This document shows positions 13,990-14,007 of a stretch of DNA of 14,007 nt, piece after piece. The stretch spans positions 1 to 14,007 of the forward strand of contig JBAVIP010000062.1 of NCBI GenBank assembly GCA_049687015.1. Reading direction: 5' to 3'. The position numbers and the translations under genes are program-made. Below the pieces are notes generated by a model. That model was given only the letters and a program-made list of their open reading frames with translations. It did no database searches and was not told the DNA's origin. This DNA comes from Methylotenera_A sp049687015. GTDB lineage: Bacteria > Pseudomonadota > Gammaproteobacteria > Burkholderiales > Methylophilaceae. Within the stretch, counting starts at the first letter, position 1, and the number at the start of each line of letters is the position of its first letter.

Positions 13990-14007
13990 ATGGCCATACA
14001 CGAATCA
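13990..14007 (+). CDS. Start of an unidentified gene, cut off by the right edge
   Basis: An ATG 16 bases after the thrB stop is preceded by a very good ribosome-binding site, AAGGAG at 13978-13983, six bases before the start. It opens the codons for MAIHES before the window ends. Six residues are too few to identify a family. The spacing suggests it is co-transcribed with thrB. Confidence 0.6.

Noticed and set aside
1..14007. A new defence, mobile or biosynthetic system; CRISPR array; tRNA or rRNA genes; insertion sequences
   Set aside because: Every long open frame with coding character belongs to a known housekeeping or transporter family. No regularly spaced repeats, transposase or integrase motifs, tRNA cloverleaf or rRNA sequence were recognised.

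Overview
This is an ordinary chromosomal housekeeping window. It probably comes from a betaproteobacterium of the Nitrosomonadales/Methylophilaceae type (Methylotenera- or Methylophilus-like). That placement is inference. It rests on a c-551/552-type cytochrome c, the dusB-fis-purH order, a polA/DUF2782/thrB neighbourhood, an APH-fold homoserine kinase, a short 76-residue Fis, and base composition of roughly mid-to-upper 40s percent GC by eye. No rRNA, tRNA, CRISPR array, insertion sequence, phage gene or obvious island was found.

Layout from left to right. (1) Positions 1-275 (+) hold the 3' part of a small periplasmic cytochrome c. It converges on the next block through a bidirectional hairpin terminator at 294-323. 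(2) Positions 337-3036 (-) are a two-gene operon of unrelated sodium-coupled amino-acid transporters. The AGCS symporter is transcribed first, and the NSS/SNF symporter follows 15 bp later; a candidate promoter lies at 3060-3087. (3) Positions 3126-8556 (-) run in transcription order dusB, fis, purH, a possible 48-codon ORF, purD, hemF. The genes are closely spaced or overlapping, except for a 111-bp leader before purH that carries a stem-loop resembling a dispersed repeat and a candidate promoter. (4) Positions 8684-11751 (-) hold polA followed 14 bp later by a small cysteine-cluster (YkgJ-like) gene whose stop codon abuts a REP-like palindrome. (5) Positions 11776-14007 (+) hold a LOG/TIGR00730 phosphoribohydrolase-like gene, a secreted DUF2782 protein, homoserine kinase thrB, and the first six codons of another gene. 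The LOG gene starts only 24 bp from the polA start, head to head.

Functionally, the central operon joins tRNA modification (DusB), a nucleoid regulator (Fis), two purine-biosynthesis enzymes (PurH for the last two steps, PurD for glycine addition) and aerobic haem synthesis (HemF). The right-hand part joins DNA repair and replication (PolA), nucleotide salvage (LOG-like) and threonine synthesis (ThrB).

I found no convincing new multi-gene system. The points most worth a second look are small: a hydrophilic insertion of about 43 residues in HemF, the 48-codon ORF and 10-bp direct repeat between purH and purD, several precise stem-loops placed at gene junctions, the very tight divergent polA/LOG start, and two poorly characterised conserved proteins (YkgJ-like and DUF2782).
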